64,000 nt of DNA from Pyropia yezoensis. Lineage: Eukaryota > Rhodophyta > Bangiophyceae > Bangiales > Bangiaceae. Below are positions 1 to 11,427 of this stretch, piece after piece (the stretch's first letter is position 1; each line of letters opens with the position of its first letter). A program made the translations under genes and the position numbers. The stretch spans positions 19,329,346 to 19,393,345 of the forward strand of contig CM020618.1 of assembly GCA_009829735.1 (NCBI GenBank), read 5' to 3'. Below the pieces are notes generated by a model, which was not told the DNA's origin, searched no databases, and saw only the letters and a program-made list of their open reading frames with translations.

Positions 1-1450
1 TTGAGGCGTCGATAATCGATGCAAAACCGAGGGGTTTGATCCTTCTTCGGCACAATAACGACTGGGGCACCCCATTCCGACATCGAAGGTCGGATCACCT
101 TAGCTTCACTCATCCTCTTCACTTCTCCATCAACGATCTCTCGTTGCATAGGTCCCGCTCGGTGCGGTTGTGAGCGGGCGGGTCGTGCGCCTGGTACCAG
201 GTCTATACGATGTTGGGTTGCCCCAATGGTCCCCAAGGCCCCGCCTGTCCACATAACGTCATGCTTTCTTAGCATCCGTCGTACCCCTTCGGCTACCGAA
301 GGGGGAAGGTGGTCGAGGTCAGCCTCGGCCAGTGCCTTCAAGGCCTCTTGGTCCTTTGGCGGCAGGTCCGCCGGAGCCGCCGATGGGTTAGGCTTCCCGT
401 CATCGGGTTGCTGTCGCTCGGTGGTCTCGGCGACCGCCAGTACTTCAAGTGGTTCCACTTGACCTTCCTTATCAGGGGTAAGGATATCTCCTTCGTAGAG
501 TTCGGCAATCCCGAGGATAGTTCCCTTCGGGAGGGTGACTGCCTTACGGCGATAGTTCGCCATCACTAGGAGGGACGACCCTCCTGCTGGGAGGTCAATG
601 AGACCGTTGGCCATGGTCAACCCATGGCGCTTGTACGTCCGTAGGTTGGACTGGACTCTGCAGATGCCTGCGAGGTCGCAGTTAACCGGGAGGACTGTCT
701 CTGACAACGGCTCAAAGCGAGTTCGCTTGGCCAACCGAAGTGTCTTCGGCTCGACGCTTGCGTACACCTCAGCCACGTTAACGTGGCTTCCTTGTAGCGT
801 CAGGTCCCTGACGATAGCCGTGTGTCCTCGCTTCGTCCCGTCGGCTTCTTGAAGCTCGACGGTCCTCCGGCCTGGCCGGATTGCATCAACGTGAACGTTG
901 ATGAAGGTGCACCCCAGTATGCAGGGCACCGATAGCGTTTCACATACCAGGAAGTCAACTTCCGTGGTGAGATCCCCGATGATAACCCGCAGCGACATCG
1001 CTGCGTTCGTACGAATGAGTCGACCATTCGCGTCCTTGATGGTGGGTCCCCGAGTCACTCTGACTCGTGGAAGCCACTTGTCCGGGAGGGTATCCTTCCG
1101 GATAAGGTTGGGTCCAGCCCCTGTGTCCATTACAGGGTAGTACGATCGTGTCGACTGGGGGTCAACCCCCAGTGTGGCTGATACCTTGAAGTTCTCCAAG
1201 GTAAACAACACATGTCCTACACCGATATCCGGTGTAGCTCGGGCATCCTGAACAGGGCCCTTGTCTGGTTCAACGTGACGGGGCTTCCCGTCCTCTCCTC
1301 CCAACCTTGGAGGTTGGTCATCAATCCCCTGACGCCGTGTCGTCGGGGCCGGAAGGTGTACCCGGGGGTTGATGCGGCGTCGGCTCAACCGCGCTCTCCG
1401 TGGGGCTTTCCCCGCGGTACTCCGGGGTGGCTTGCTTGGGTAACCCCAGC
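1..1450 (-). mobile_element. pol region of element 1: protease and start of reverse transcriptase, partial
   Basis: Reading leftwards on the minus strand, a continuous frame shows the aspartic protease motif DTGAGPNLIRK at about 1128-1095. A linker follows, then the reverse transcriptase amino-terminal block with WGAPVVIVPKK and PRFCIDYRRL at about 80-3. The frame is still open at position 1. The frame differs from gag and overlaps its end. The right-hand limit of the pol frame given here is approximate. Confidence 0.85.
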
Positions 1451-1471
1451 GCCCCCCGGTTATCCTTCCTC

Positions 1472-3655
1472 TTACTCGTTTCCCGCCCTTGGTAGGGTGC
1501 TGTCCGCCGGGACATCCGGCTGAGGAGGTGCCCCCTCGACGGCCAGTACTCCACCTGGAGCTGGCTGCCTACCCGGTGCGGGTCCGGGTGCTCGGGCGGG
1601 ATACCCCCCGGTAGATGCCTTGCGTTGCGCCGCTGCCCGCCGAGCCTCCTCGGGGATGAGTGGGCAGGAAGACACCCAGTGCTGCGGATCCCCACACAAC
1701 ATACACCCGGACGTGCCGGTCCCCCCTTGAGTTCGCATCGGGGTAGCCCCGTAGCTACGGTTGCCTCCCTCGGGCGCCCGAGTGCCTGCTCCCTGGTAGG
1801 CCTTGGGTCCTTGGGTCAACCGGAACATGGACTCCCCCAACCGGTTGGGTCGGCCCGCAATCTGCGGAGGTGCCTCCGTGCGCACCGCCCATGTTGGCAA
1901 GGGTTGGTGAGGGTTACCCGTCACCGGGGAGTACCCCGTAGTCCGCACATACGGGACGCGCCGTCCCGTTCCTTCGTTGACCTGGAACTGGGTTCCAGCC
2001 GGGGCGATGTACGCTACCGTACCATGTTCATCAATCACCGGCGTCGCCGGTAGCAACAGGTGGCCCTGTTGGTCGACTAGAGGGTCATCCTCACCAATAG
2101 GGGTATGTTCGGTCGCCACCAGTACTGGTGCGGCCTTACGTTCCACCTTCTCTTGCCTCGGTACCGGGGTAAGACTGGGCTTGCCTCCCTCACCCTTGGG
2201 CTTCGGGGCCAAGGCACACTCCGGGTGTAGAACCCGGTAGGCGTCCCCTAGGGACTTGCACATATGCATCAGTCGACTGAAGTTCGTCCGTGCCGTGTTG
2301 GCGCCCCGTGCGGATATCCGCACGTAGTTGGGTACTCCTGCGAACAGGATGGCCCGTAGCTCCCCTTCTCCGAGGAGCTTCCCCAGCTCGTAGTCGAGCT
2401 CTTGGATCCGGCGTCCAAACATCTCCTCATCCTCCCAGGACTGGGCGGTGGCAGTGCGAAGGGCCCGATAGTGGTCCTCGCACTTGTCCTCACTGAGGTA
2501 GCTGCTCAGCAGCTCCTTCAATATCCCACGGTAATCCATGGGGGTGGCCGCGACCCTCATTCCCGGCATCGGGGATGCCTGGCGAAGAATGCCTCGCACC
2601 CGTTCATCAACAAAGAACGGGAGGATCTCCAGGGCCAGCCCCTCGTTAACGAGCGCCTTGTCTGCGGCTGCCTTGAAGCTAGTCAAGAAGCCGATGACTG
2701 CCAACGGGCGTCCGTTCGGCCCCCCGAACATAGGGACTCCCTTCATAAGGGTCTGCATAGAGCGGATCGCCCGATGCGACGTAGTACGCATCGATTCCGA
2801 TACGGTGGTAGAGCGGTCCTCCAAACGATAACGTTCCGGAGTAAGAACCGACCGGAAGACCTCGTTGACGATCTCCGTGTCAGCGTCCTGGATATCCAGT
2901 CGCTTAGCCAGTTGATGAGCGAACTCATCGGACTCCATCCGCTTCAGTAGGCTCGCAGTTACCTGCGCGGTCATAGCTTCCACCACTGAAGATGGTACTT
3001 CAGGCGTCGGCACCTCGGGAACCCGAGTTGCCTGGCCTCCTTCGTCGTGGGGGTACTGCGAGAGGGTACCCCCTCCCCCAATAACCGACTCTCCCCCGGC
3101 GTACGTATCCGCCGGGTCGTGTCCGCGGAGTCCGCTTCGGGTGCTCCGAGCGTATCGCTCCGTGTGACTCCGTTCCAACTCTGCCGACGAGTCGGACCCA
3201 TACCCCATTGTGTCCGGGGGTTGTCCAGGAGTAGCAACACCGGGGTTGACCCTGGTGGACTCCGAAAGTAGTCCGGCCGGTTCGAACCGTACCGGTGTGG
3301 GAGGAACACGACGGGGTCCCGTCGTGTGCCGTGTTGACATCAACACTGCCATTGCGTCCTCCGTCCGATCTTGACGGGCGTTGAGCCCGGAAAACCGGGC
3401 CTCGATGCGGGCCAATGATGCCATCAGGGAATCCCCTGGTGAAGGAGGCGGCGGAGTGAGGTCGGTCGACGACAGTTGAGGCGGGCCCCCGCCTCCTGCC
3501 GTCCGAGCTGTGCCAAACGTCGATCCGGCCCCGGAAAGCATTGGCGTCTCAATGTTATCGATCGGGTTCCCGATCTCGGTTCCCGTAGTCACCTCCGGAG
3601 TCGGCGTCGACGCCGATCCGTCATCTTGAACGTTCCCCGTCTCTTGGGTAGACAT
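1472..3655 (-). mobile_element. gag region of element 1
   Basis: This open region encodes about 727 residues from an ATG at 3655, roughly 225 nt inside the LTR. The amino-terminal 270 residues are Ser/Thr/Pro/Gly-rich. The middle (about residues 300-500) is helical and resembles the capsid part of retrotransposon gag proteins. Near residue 650 there is one CCHC zinc knuckle (CMLCGDPQHWVSSC), the nucleic-acid-binding motif of gag nucleocapsids, followed by a Pro/Ala-rich tail. It packages element RNA in the family. No break is seen. Confidence 0.85.
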
Positions 3656-3860
3656 AGTCACAATCAGTCAACTGACGCAACGATCACCACGAATAAGAGA
3701 GCGAGGGGGTAGATTGGGGAGAGTAACAGTAGGTCACAGTCACAGGTAAAAGCTCAACACAATCGATCAGGTCGCAACACCACGAGTACAAGAAAAGGAC
3801 CGGATCCCTATCCGTGTGCCAGGGCCGAAGACGGCGTCACCACAAGGGTGACGGAAACAC

Positions 3861-3880
3861 GTCCCCTGCTGCTCCACCAA
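3861..3880 (-). other. Primer-binding region of element 1
   Basis: Immediately inside the LTR the minus strand reads TTGGTGGAGCAGCAGGGGAC. Element 2 carries the same GTGGAGCAGCAGGGGAC core directly after its 5' LTR (5287-5303). Position and conservation between two unrelated LTRs mark it as the tRNA primer site. The TGG triplets would pair with a tRNA CCA end. I could not assign the tRNA; the common plant initiator-Met sequence is not present. Confidence 0.7.
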
Positions 3881-4243
3881 TGTAGCACAATAGGGATCCG
3901 TCGCACGTCCACTCTCAGGGAACACTCACCAAGGGGGATCGGCACCAACGTCACCGGGAGGCCAAGGTTGCTGTCCTTGGAGCGCAAGCCACGGGACCAA
4001 GATGGGAGCCCAAATGGGAGGGGTTTGTTGTTCTACCTTGGCCGGCGGTGGATTCGCCACCGGCCCCCTCGTTATAAACCCTCGGAGACACTACTAACTA
4101 CCCTCCACCCGAAGATGCAAGTCCCTCTGGTCATACGTAACTTATAGATACCGTGACCAGTACGAACTATCAAATTGAAAGTTAAGGGTTAGAAGTAGCC
4201 CCCCTGATATTAGGGTCACAATACGGACAACCATATTGCTACA
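3881..4243 (-). repeat. 5' LTR of element 1 (363 bp)
   Basis: Read on the minus strand the segment begins TGTAGCA and ends TGCTACA, a perfect 7-bp inverted terminus of the TG...CA type. It is followed directly by the primer-binding region. A TATA-like TTTATAA lies at 4078-4072, about 165 nt into the LTR, and is a plausible promoter for the element. The base just outside is 4244; the opposite flank is not in the window, so no target duplication can be tested. Confidence 0.75.
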
Positions 4244-4813
4244 CTTTGAAGGTGAATGTGCGGGACGCTAGCCCCCCCCCCCCCCCCCCTCCCCCCCACC
4301 GTCCACGAGGAAGTGTCGGCAGACGTTTTGGCTTGCAGACGGGCCCCCCCTGCCCCCCCCTTTCCCCTCACCCCCCCTTCCCCCACCCCTTCCGCCACCC
4401 CTCTCCCGCCGCTCCCTCACCACCCTGCCCAGCCCCGCTCCCCGTGTCAAGCCCCGCTCCCATCGCGTTTGTCATTGCAGCTCAAAGCGAGCTCCCGCTG
4501 GAAATGAGGTCGTGTGGCACTGAACGGAGCTGCCCCACGTACGCAACGCGCTGCTTCCCCTGCCCTCCCCCCCCACAACTCCACACTCAACCCTAACCCC
4601 CCTCTCCGCATGTCCGTCCCAGCACCCGTCATAGGCCCCACCGCGCGCCGCCGGTACTGCCATTCAGCGCTACTTGGTGCCCGCAACGCCCAAGCCACTG
4701 CCCCGGTAGCGGTGACAGTACGGGTGAGCTTGCGTGGCCAATGGGTGTGGTGGCCGGGAATAAAGGCCCCCGACGCTCGGTCGGTGAGCCGGCGTGGCTG
4801 CACCCGTGGTCGG
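4244..4813. other. Spacer between the two LTR elements
   Basis: This 570-bp stretch holds a long C-rich tract (4270-4300) and more pyrimidine-rich sequence up to about 4450, then mixed GC-rich sequence. I see no gene here. In particular the missing carboxy-terminal part of the Harbinger transposase found at 14181-14980 is not present on this side of element 2. Confidence 0.6.
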
Positions 4814-5282
4814 TGTGGCATTATGGACCCCCAGGTAGGGGGGCAACACGTGCCATGCAAGGGGCGGCAGGCTACTAGCCTGATCCGTTCCTCCCCCTGC
4901 ATTTGGGTCCATATTCCCTAAGTTAGGGATAGTTAGCTTAGTAGTAAATCCAACTGGGATTTGAGGGCTTTCTGCATTTATCGTCTTGAATTTTCGTGTG
5001 GCCCGGTGGGCAGGTGCTGGGGTGGGAGATTCTGAGTGGCGAGATTCTGAGGGGACCCTGGGGGGATAAGGGGAGGGACAGCGGGGCTTGGCCCTGCGTC
5101 CCCGTCCCGACCAAGAAACTGTTGGACCACACACCATCCTCTTGTTTGTCAGTGGGGGGTTTGCCCCACAACAGGGACAGAGTGTGTGCGACTTGCACTT
5201 CTTCCGGTTCCTCCGACACGGGAAGCAGCCCTTGTACACCGCCCCAACTTGGGTGTCGTGTGTGCAAGTGGTTTTTGCCACA
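4814..5282 (+). repeat. 5' LTR of element 2 (469 bp)
   Basis: Begins TGTGGCA and ends TGCCACA, a perfect 7-bp inverted terminus. It matches 13711-14172 over almost its full length in direct orientation. The primer-binding region follows at once. The middle (4915-5000) is less GC-rich than the ends and probably holds the promoter. Confidence 0.85.
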
Positions 5283-5303
5283 TTTAGTGGAGCAGCAGGG
5301 GAC
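5283..5303 (+). other. Primer-binding region of element 2
   Basis: Directly after the LTR end the sequence contains GTGGAGCAGCAGGGGAC (5287-5303), identical to the site in element 1. The TGG at 5288 could pair with the CCA tail of the primer tRNA. The tRNA identity is not established. Confidence 0.7.
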
Positions 5304-5401
5304 AGAGGTAAACTTTACCTCCGGGTGCACCCGGGTGTAGGGGGCCCTCTGTCTCAGAGGAACGGTGGACTTGGACCGTGTCATACGGATCGTTAGCCAA
5401 C

Positions 5402-7150
5402 ATGGCTAGCTCGGACCCCCCGTCGTCCGGGGAGTACACGGGTGACGCACGTACTTCAGTGCCTTTGAATACTGTTGAGACACAGGTGGGTTTACCTGGG
5501 GTCGCAGAGGGACTAGAGGTCCCTCAAGCCAGCAGGACTGGAAGTGCGGGCGGGCAACAGGCCACCCCGACTCAGTCGGGAGTTCACTCGGGTGACACTT
5601 CTGATGTGGGTGGGCCGAAGTCTGGCCACCGTGTGGTATACTCAACGGGAACGTCCCAAGGGGTGGGGACTGTCCCCGCGGGTTCCACTCGGGTTGGAGC
5701 CAACTTTGGCATGGAGCCGTCGCCAACTAGGCTTTCGGAGGACGGCGGACCTCCGTTGGTCGGCGATGGGCTCGCGCCCATGGCCCCGGCTGAGACCCCT
5801 GAGGAACGTGGTTGCCTCTCAGGTGGACTCCCGGAGGCGGACCGAGACTCAACTGGAGTCGTCAATCGACTCCTCGCGGAAACTGTCCGTCGGGAGGCGA
5901 CCAATGTGTTACGGCAGACTTTGCCGGACCTGGTGGTCACGATGACGAATACTATTCTGAATCAGATTGTGGCGAGTTTGCCAGATGGTCTTAATGTCCA
6001 CACCGGATTGGGGCTTTCGAGCCCGCAGGTGCAGGGGGAATCCCTCCTCACGCCTATCTCGGGTCGCCCCGAACAGGGGGCGACACCTGTGACTCCCAAC
6101 GAGGGAGCCACACCATACTCGGTGGGGCGTACGCCCTTCATGGGGGAGTTTCCCCCGGAAAGGCCGGCGGCTACACCAAGCGCGCCGCGCCAGACTATGG
6201 GCACTGAGGGTCAACTTGCCCCAGTGCCACAGCGGCTGTTCCCTCAACGTGAGGTGCCGCCCAGGATCCAGGTCTACCAGAGGATCTTTGATTGTGAGAC
6301 CTACGCCCTCCACAACAAGTCGGTGGCGTATGGTCCTGACCAGGCCCGAGCCATGGGCCGTGCCAAGAAGAATGCACTTCACTCTTTTGGGCACAAAGCG
6401 GAGTGGGATGGAACTCCCCCCCTCCGTGTCTTTGAGTTCCTACGTCGTTTCACAAAAGCCTGTGACGACAATGCCATAAGTGAAGGCATGGCTTTTTACA
6501 TGCTACAGGAGTTTACGAAGGGAGACCTGCGGACAGAACTTATGTCCGTCATGCCCAGCTCCTCAAGTGGAGGCGCTGGGGAGGTGACGTCCTATTTGGA
6601 GCTCGTCAACTGGTTGTTGAGGGCCATGGTTGATGAAGCGGCGTTGGCTTCTCAAGTCGAGGAGTTTACGCAAGCCCATCAGGAAGAGGCGGAGGACGAG
6701 TTGTCCTTTGCGGAGCGAGTCCGTAAGCTCAACAACCTTAGTGGGTTTCTTCATCCACAAGCTGTGGTGAAGAGTCGGTTTGTGGAGGGACTCCATTGGT
6801 CAGTCCGGATGGAGACCCAGGAGCATAGTACTGCTCGGACGACACTGGCCGAGTTGGCTAGGTTCGCCTACCGCAGAGGTGAGGCCTACCGCAAGTTGCG
6901 GGAGGAACAACGCCAGGAGCGTCAGGCCGAGTTGGCCAAGGAACAAGAGGAGGCGCGCCAGGCCAGAGAGCTGCGAGAGGTACGCCGAATCCGCAAGGAG
7001 AGGGTGGTAGCTGCCGTGGGAACTTCCCAGGGTACCTCTTCGTCTTCTTCAGTCGGGAAGACCCCTCCCGGAACAGACAATCGGTGTTGGAACTGCAACT
7101 CCGATGGACACTGGGCATATGATTGCCCCAAGTTGAGTAAACGCATCTAA
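5402..7150 (+). mobile_element. gag region of element 2
   Basis: An open region of about 582 residues runs from an ATG at 5402, 120 nt inside the LTR. The first 270 residues are Gly/Pro/Ser/Thr-rich. Residues about 300-480 form the helical capsid-like part. A charged Glu/Arg/Gln-rich coiled-coil-like stretch follows, then one CCHC knuckle (CWNCNSDGHWAYDC) at the carboxy end. This is the typical gag layout of Ty3/gypsy elements. No break is seen in it. Confidence 0.88.
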
Positions 7151-7332
7151 CAACTTGTTAGGAATGCGAGTAAGAAGTCGGCTACGAACGAAGTACGTTC
7201 ACGCCGCGAGGGTGGGTCTCGACCGGTCGTCGCGGTCGCCACACCCTCGGCGGAGGAGGCGGACACGTCGTCCTCGGACTCGTCGTCTTCCCTCCCGCCC
7301 TCAGATTCGGACGCCAAGTCGGCGGGAAACGA

Positions 7333-10300
7333 ATGACCGTTGGAGCTGGCCGTCCGAAGCTCACAACGGCAGCCTCGGCCAAGTGGGCCAAGAGGACGAA
7401 CCAACCGTGCCGGATACTGCGGCGACCTAAGGGAGTCCGCCCACCTCGGGTAAGACTCCCCAAGAACGTAAACCCACGTCGGTTCATCGCGGTGCTGACA
7501 GGTGAGAACTTCCAGATGGCTGGACGGGTGCAATTTGCCCCCGGCCGCGCCTTTTGTGCCCGTATCATACTTGATACCGGGTCAGGAGCCTCCTTGATAC
7601 GCAAGTCGCTATTACCAAAGGAGATGAAGCTCCAACGCTGGAAGTCTAAAGCTGACCATCTGATCGATATCAATGGCGGGGTACTTCCCATCGTTGGTGC
7701 CGTGACCCTACCAACTAGGTTGGAGACCCATGAGGTCGACGTGACCTATGGTGTAGTTGAGAATATATCGGTACCCCTGCTTCTGGGTACCCCTTATGTC
7801 GTAACACAAGTGCCTTTGATTTGTGGCCCTGAGTATTGGGTCAAGTTGATGATTGGGGAAACCATCCCCATCCTTGGTAAGGGAAAGTCTGTGGCTCCTG
7901 TGACAGTCTCACAGTCGAAGCCTGTTTGCTCCGTGAGAGAAGGGTTTACTGCTACTCTGCGTTTAGCCCGTAAAGTCACGTTGCCCCCCAACTCGGTGGC
8001 GCACGTTGACGTTGTAACTGATTATAAGGGGAACGGGTTGGTGCACCCTTACCCCCGTCTTGCTCGCAAGCACCAAGTGCTTGTCGCCCTTGGCACGATG
8101 GACTCCAAAGCCGGAGTCCCGTGGAGGATCCAGGTGATGAACCTGAGCTCGTCGCCCAAGTACTTCTAGTCGGGAGCCAAGTTCGGCTATATCGACGAAC
8201 ATAAGGGACCAGTAGTAGCGGTTACCCTCAATGCGGGCGCCAGTAGCGACCCGAAGCCCGGAAAGGAGAATCATCAAGCCAAGTCGGCCGCCCCTCCTCG
8301 GCCCCATGTGAACATGGAGGGTGTCCCACCCAGGTTGAGGGTTCAAGTTGAACGCCTCTTGGACCAATATCACAAGTTGTGGGATGGCCAATTGGGACTC
8401 ATGAGAGCCACCCAACACCGGATCGAGTTGAAGCCCGGTGCACCCCCTATACGCCAACAACCGTATAGGGGAGGACCCCGTTCAAGGGCCCTCGTCAAGG
8501 AGCAAGTTGCTCGCATAGAGGCCCTCGATGTGATCGAGGCCAGTAACGCCGAGTGGGCGAGTCCGGTGGTTATCGTCCCAAAAGTTGATGGGATCCCCCG
8601 GTTCTGTATCGACTACCGTAAGCTCAACGAGAGCACGGTGAAGGACAGTTATCCCCTACCTAGGATGGACGACTGTCTGGACTCTCTGGGGGAGGCGAAC
8701 GTGTTCTCTACCCTGGACTGTAACGCGGGGTACTGGCAAATTTCCATTGCCCCGGAGGACAGGCATAAAACTACCTTTACCTGTCACTGTGGTACCTACC
8801 AGTGCAAGCGTCTACCGTTTGGCCTGTGTAACGCGCCGGCAACTTTCCAGCGCGCTATGGACATGATTCTGGCCGGAGAACGGTGGCAGATCTGTCTTGT
8901 GTACCTAGACGATATCATTGTGTTCTCCCGAAGTCCAGAGGAACACGTTGGCCATCTTGGCCAGGTATTCAAGCTACTTGCTGACGCCGGTGTGTCACTG
9001 AAGGCGAGTAAGTCCCACCTCTTCACTCAAGAGGTGGAATACTTGGGACATGTTGTCCGTCGGGGGCGTCTCAGTGTCAACGAGAAAAACTTGTGGGCCA
9101 TCCGTAAGGCTCTGTACCCCCGGACCCAGACCCAGATGAGGAGCTTCCTCGGGATGTGTAACGTGTACCGACGTTTCACCAAGGGCTTCGCCAAGGTGGC
9201 GAAGCCGTTGAATGAGTTAGTTAGCTCGACGCTACCGAAGAACCTGCCTCCCCCAAGTCGGGTGGAGCAGGAATCCTTTGAGACTCTTCGGGACCTTCTG
9301 CTGAAGCCCCCTATCCTGGCTATTCCCAGGTTGGGAGGCCACTACATCCTGGATGTGGATGCTAGCTACGACCAACTTGGTTGTGTGTTGCTTCAGCAGC
9401 ATCCGGACAAGGAGTACTTGCCGGTGGGATACTTCAGCAAGGGGCTGAACTCGGCCGAGAAGAACTATGGAGTCACCGAGTTGGAAGGACTCGCAGTGGT
9501 ATGGGCGGTGACGTCACTTCGTCACTACCTAGAGGGTGAGAAGTTCCTCATCCGCTGTGACCACCGCGCGTTGCAGTTCATCTTTAAGACGGACTGTACG
9601 AACACTCGTCTCAATCGGTGGAGGGTGCGACTGGCACCCTTCAACTTTGATATTGAGTACCGACCTGGCAGGCAACATGCCCTTGCCGACGGCCTTTCTC
9701 GGGTACCTACCGAGGGGCTGGACACTAACCCAGTCGATGAGGACATCCCCATCGTGGGGGTAGTCACGCGCTCGGGTCAGGTGTTGAACCCCGAGGCGCC
9801 AGGGAACAAGAAGTACTTGCCCCTGTCCCTGGACGAGGTGGTGAAGGCCCAGGCCGAGGATCCCTTCTGCAAGTCGCAGAGGGATACGCTGGATACAGTG
9901 GCGGAGACGCGGTTCTTTCTGGGAGACGATGGCCTCCTCATGAGGAGGGGGGTATTCCAGGGGACCGAACAACTTGTCGTCCCCGCATCCCTCAAGGACA
10001 GTATCCTTGAGAGGGAGCATAACGCTCCCACGGGTGGACACCTGGGTTCTAGTAAACTGTACCAGACCCTGAGGACCAGGCACTACTGGCCGTCCATGGT
10101 GGTGGACATCTACAGTTGGGTGGCTGCCTGCACAAGTTGTGCACAGAACCGTCTGATGGAACGGCGGCCTACTACGGCTATGCTATTGTTCCCGGCCCAG
10201 GAGCCCTTCGCCGCGTTGGCGATGGACATCCTTGGGCCACTGCCAGTGACTGAGGAGGGTAACCAGTACCTCCTGGTTATCTGTGACCGCTTTACGAAAC

Positions 10301-11316
10301 TTACGCGAGCGATCCCACTGGCAGAGATCACGGCCATGTCGGTCGTGTCAGCCTTCCTAGATCACTGGGTTGCCGCGTATGGCATCCCGGATAGTACACT
10401 ATCGGGCAATGGACCGCAATTTGCGTCTGTACTGTTTCGGGGAGTGCTGGATATGTTGGGGGTGAAGGCAAACTATGCCACCCCCTACCACCCACAAACT
10501 AATGGGCAGGTGGAGCGCTTCAACAAAACTATTGTTAGGCAGCTGCGCCACTATGTGAGTGAGCACGTGAAGACGTGGGACCAATACATTACTATTCTTA
10601 CTACTGCCTGCAATTCGCAGGTTCACTCATCTACCGGGGAAGTACCCCTCGCTTTTGTGACCCCCCGTCGCGTGCGGTCTATTGCTGTGCGGCGGCCGCT
10701 CCCAACTAGGGAGGATGGTGGCAGGACGCCTACTCCTACTGAGAGTAAGGCGGAGTTCGCTGCTAGGCTTGAACACCTCATCCCTAAAGTCAGGGCTGAG
10801 ATGGACAAAGCACAAAAGCGCTACAAGCGTACCTTTGACAAAAAGGTGCGCAATGCTAAGCATGTCCCCGAGCAGGGTGACTGGGTGCTGGTACACTCAC
10901 ACACCCCAACGGGGGGTAAGTTGGTATTCCAGACGAAGGAGCCGTACCAGGTCCTTCGTACTGATGGGCGGCGCTATACCATCGAAAGTGACGATGGGGT
11001 CCGCACAGTGAACGGACAGGACGTGGTCAAAGTTGCACCACCGCCTGCAGGCGACCCAGCTTGGGCGCGTGCGTTGGAAGCGTGGCGCCTCCCCTCACTG
11101 CCTGCGGCCAAACAGGGCCCGCAGGAATGCGTGTTCGATAAGTTTATCGACCACGGCTGGGATGAGGACACTGACCGCCTCATGTTGAGGGTGCATTGGT
11201 TTGGCTACAAAGCCAAGGATGATACGTGGGAGTATGTGGAGGACCTTCCCGCTGAGAAGGTCCGGGCCTACTGTGCCCGGAATGAGATAGACCCTAACAG
11301 CCCTCCCTCAACGTGA
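7333..11316 (+). mobile_element. pol region of element 2 (protease, RT, RNase H, integrase, chromodomain)
   Basis: The protease active-site motif DTGSGASLIRK lies near 7573. Reverse transcriptase spans roughly 8500-9050 with PRFCIDYRKLN and the catalytic YLDD near 8900. RNase H follows at about 9340-9700 (LDVDAS, DHRALQFIF). Integrase lies at about 10000-10650, with an HHCC zinc-binding segment, the AMDILGPLP strand and the HPQTNGQVERFNK motif. A chromodomain-like module closes the protein near 11130-11270 (VHWFGYKAKDDTWEY). In this family the chromodomain steers integration to marked chromatin. About one break interrupts the region. Confidence 0.92.
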
Positions 11317-11427
11317 GGGAAGGCCGAGCAACAGTGCCAAGAGAGTGCTTCAAGTCGACGTGGTACGCAGAGTGGCTTTTAACTACAGCCCTAACCCTCA
11401 CACTCTCACAACAAAGGCAGCTGCCAA
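11317..11427. other. Spacer after pol of element 2
   Basis: About 110 bp between the pol stop and the end of the antisense open region. It could carry 3' processing signals for transcripts from both strands; none is distinct enough to call. Confidence 0.3.

Larger units (their letters stand above)
1..4243 (-). mobile_element. Ty3/gypsy-type LTR element 1, cut by the left window edge
   Basis: On the minus strand the order is LTR (4243-3881), primer-binding region, gag with a CCHC zinc knuckle, aspartic protease (DTGAG) and the start of reverse transcriptase, where the window ends. Protease before reverse transcriptase in one continuous pol frame fits Ty3/gypsy. gag and pol lie in different frames, as is usual in families that use ribosomal frameshifting. 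I see no break in the part present, so it looks whole and young as far as it goes. The other LTR lies outside the window, so age cannot be estimated. It belongs to a different family from element 2: the LTRs differ in length and sequence, although the primer sites match. Confidence 0.88.
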
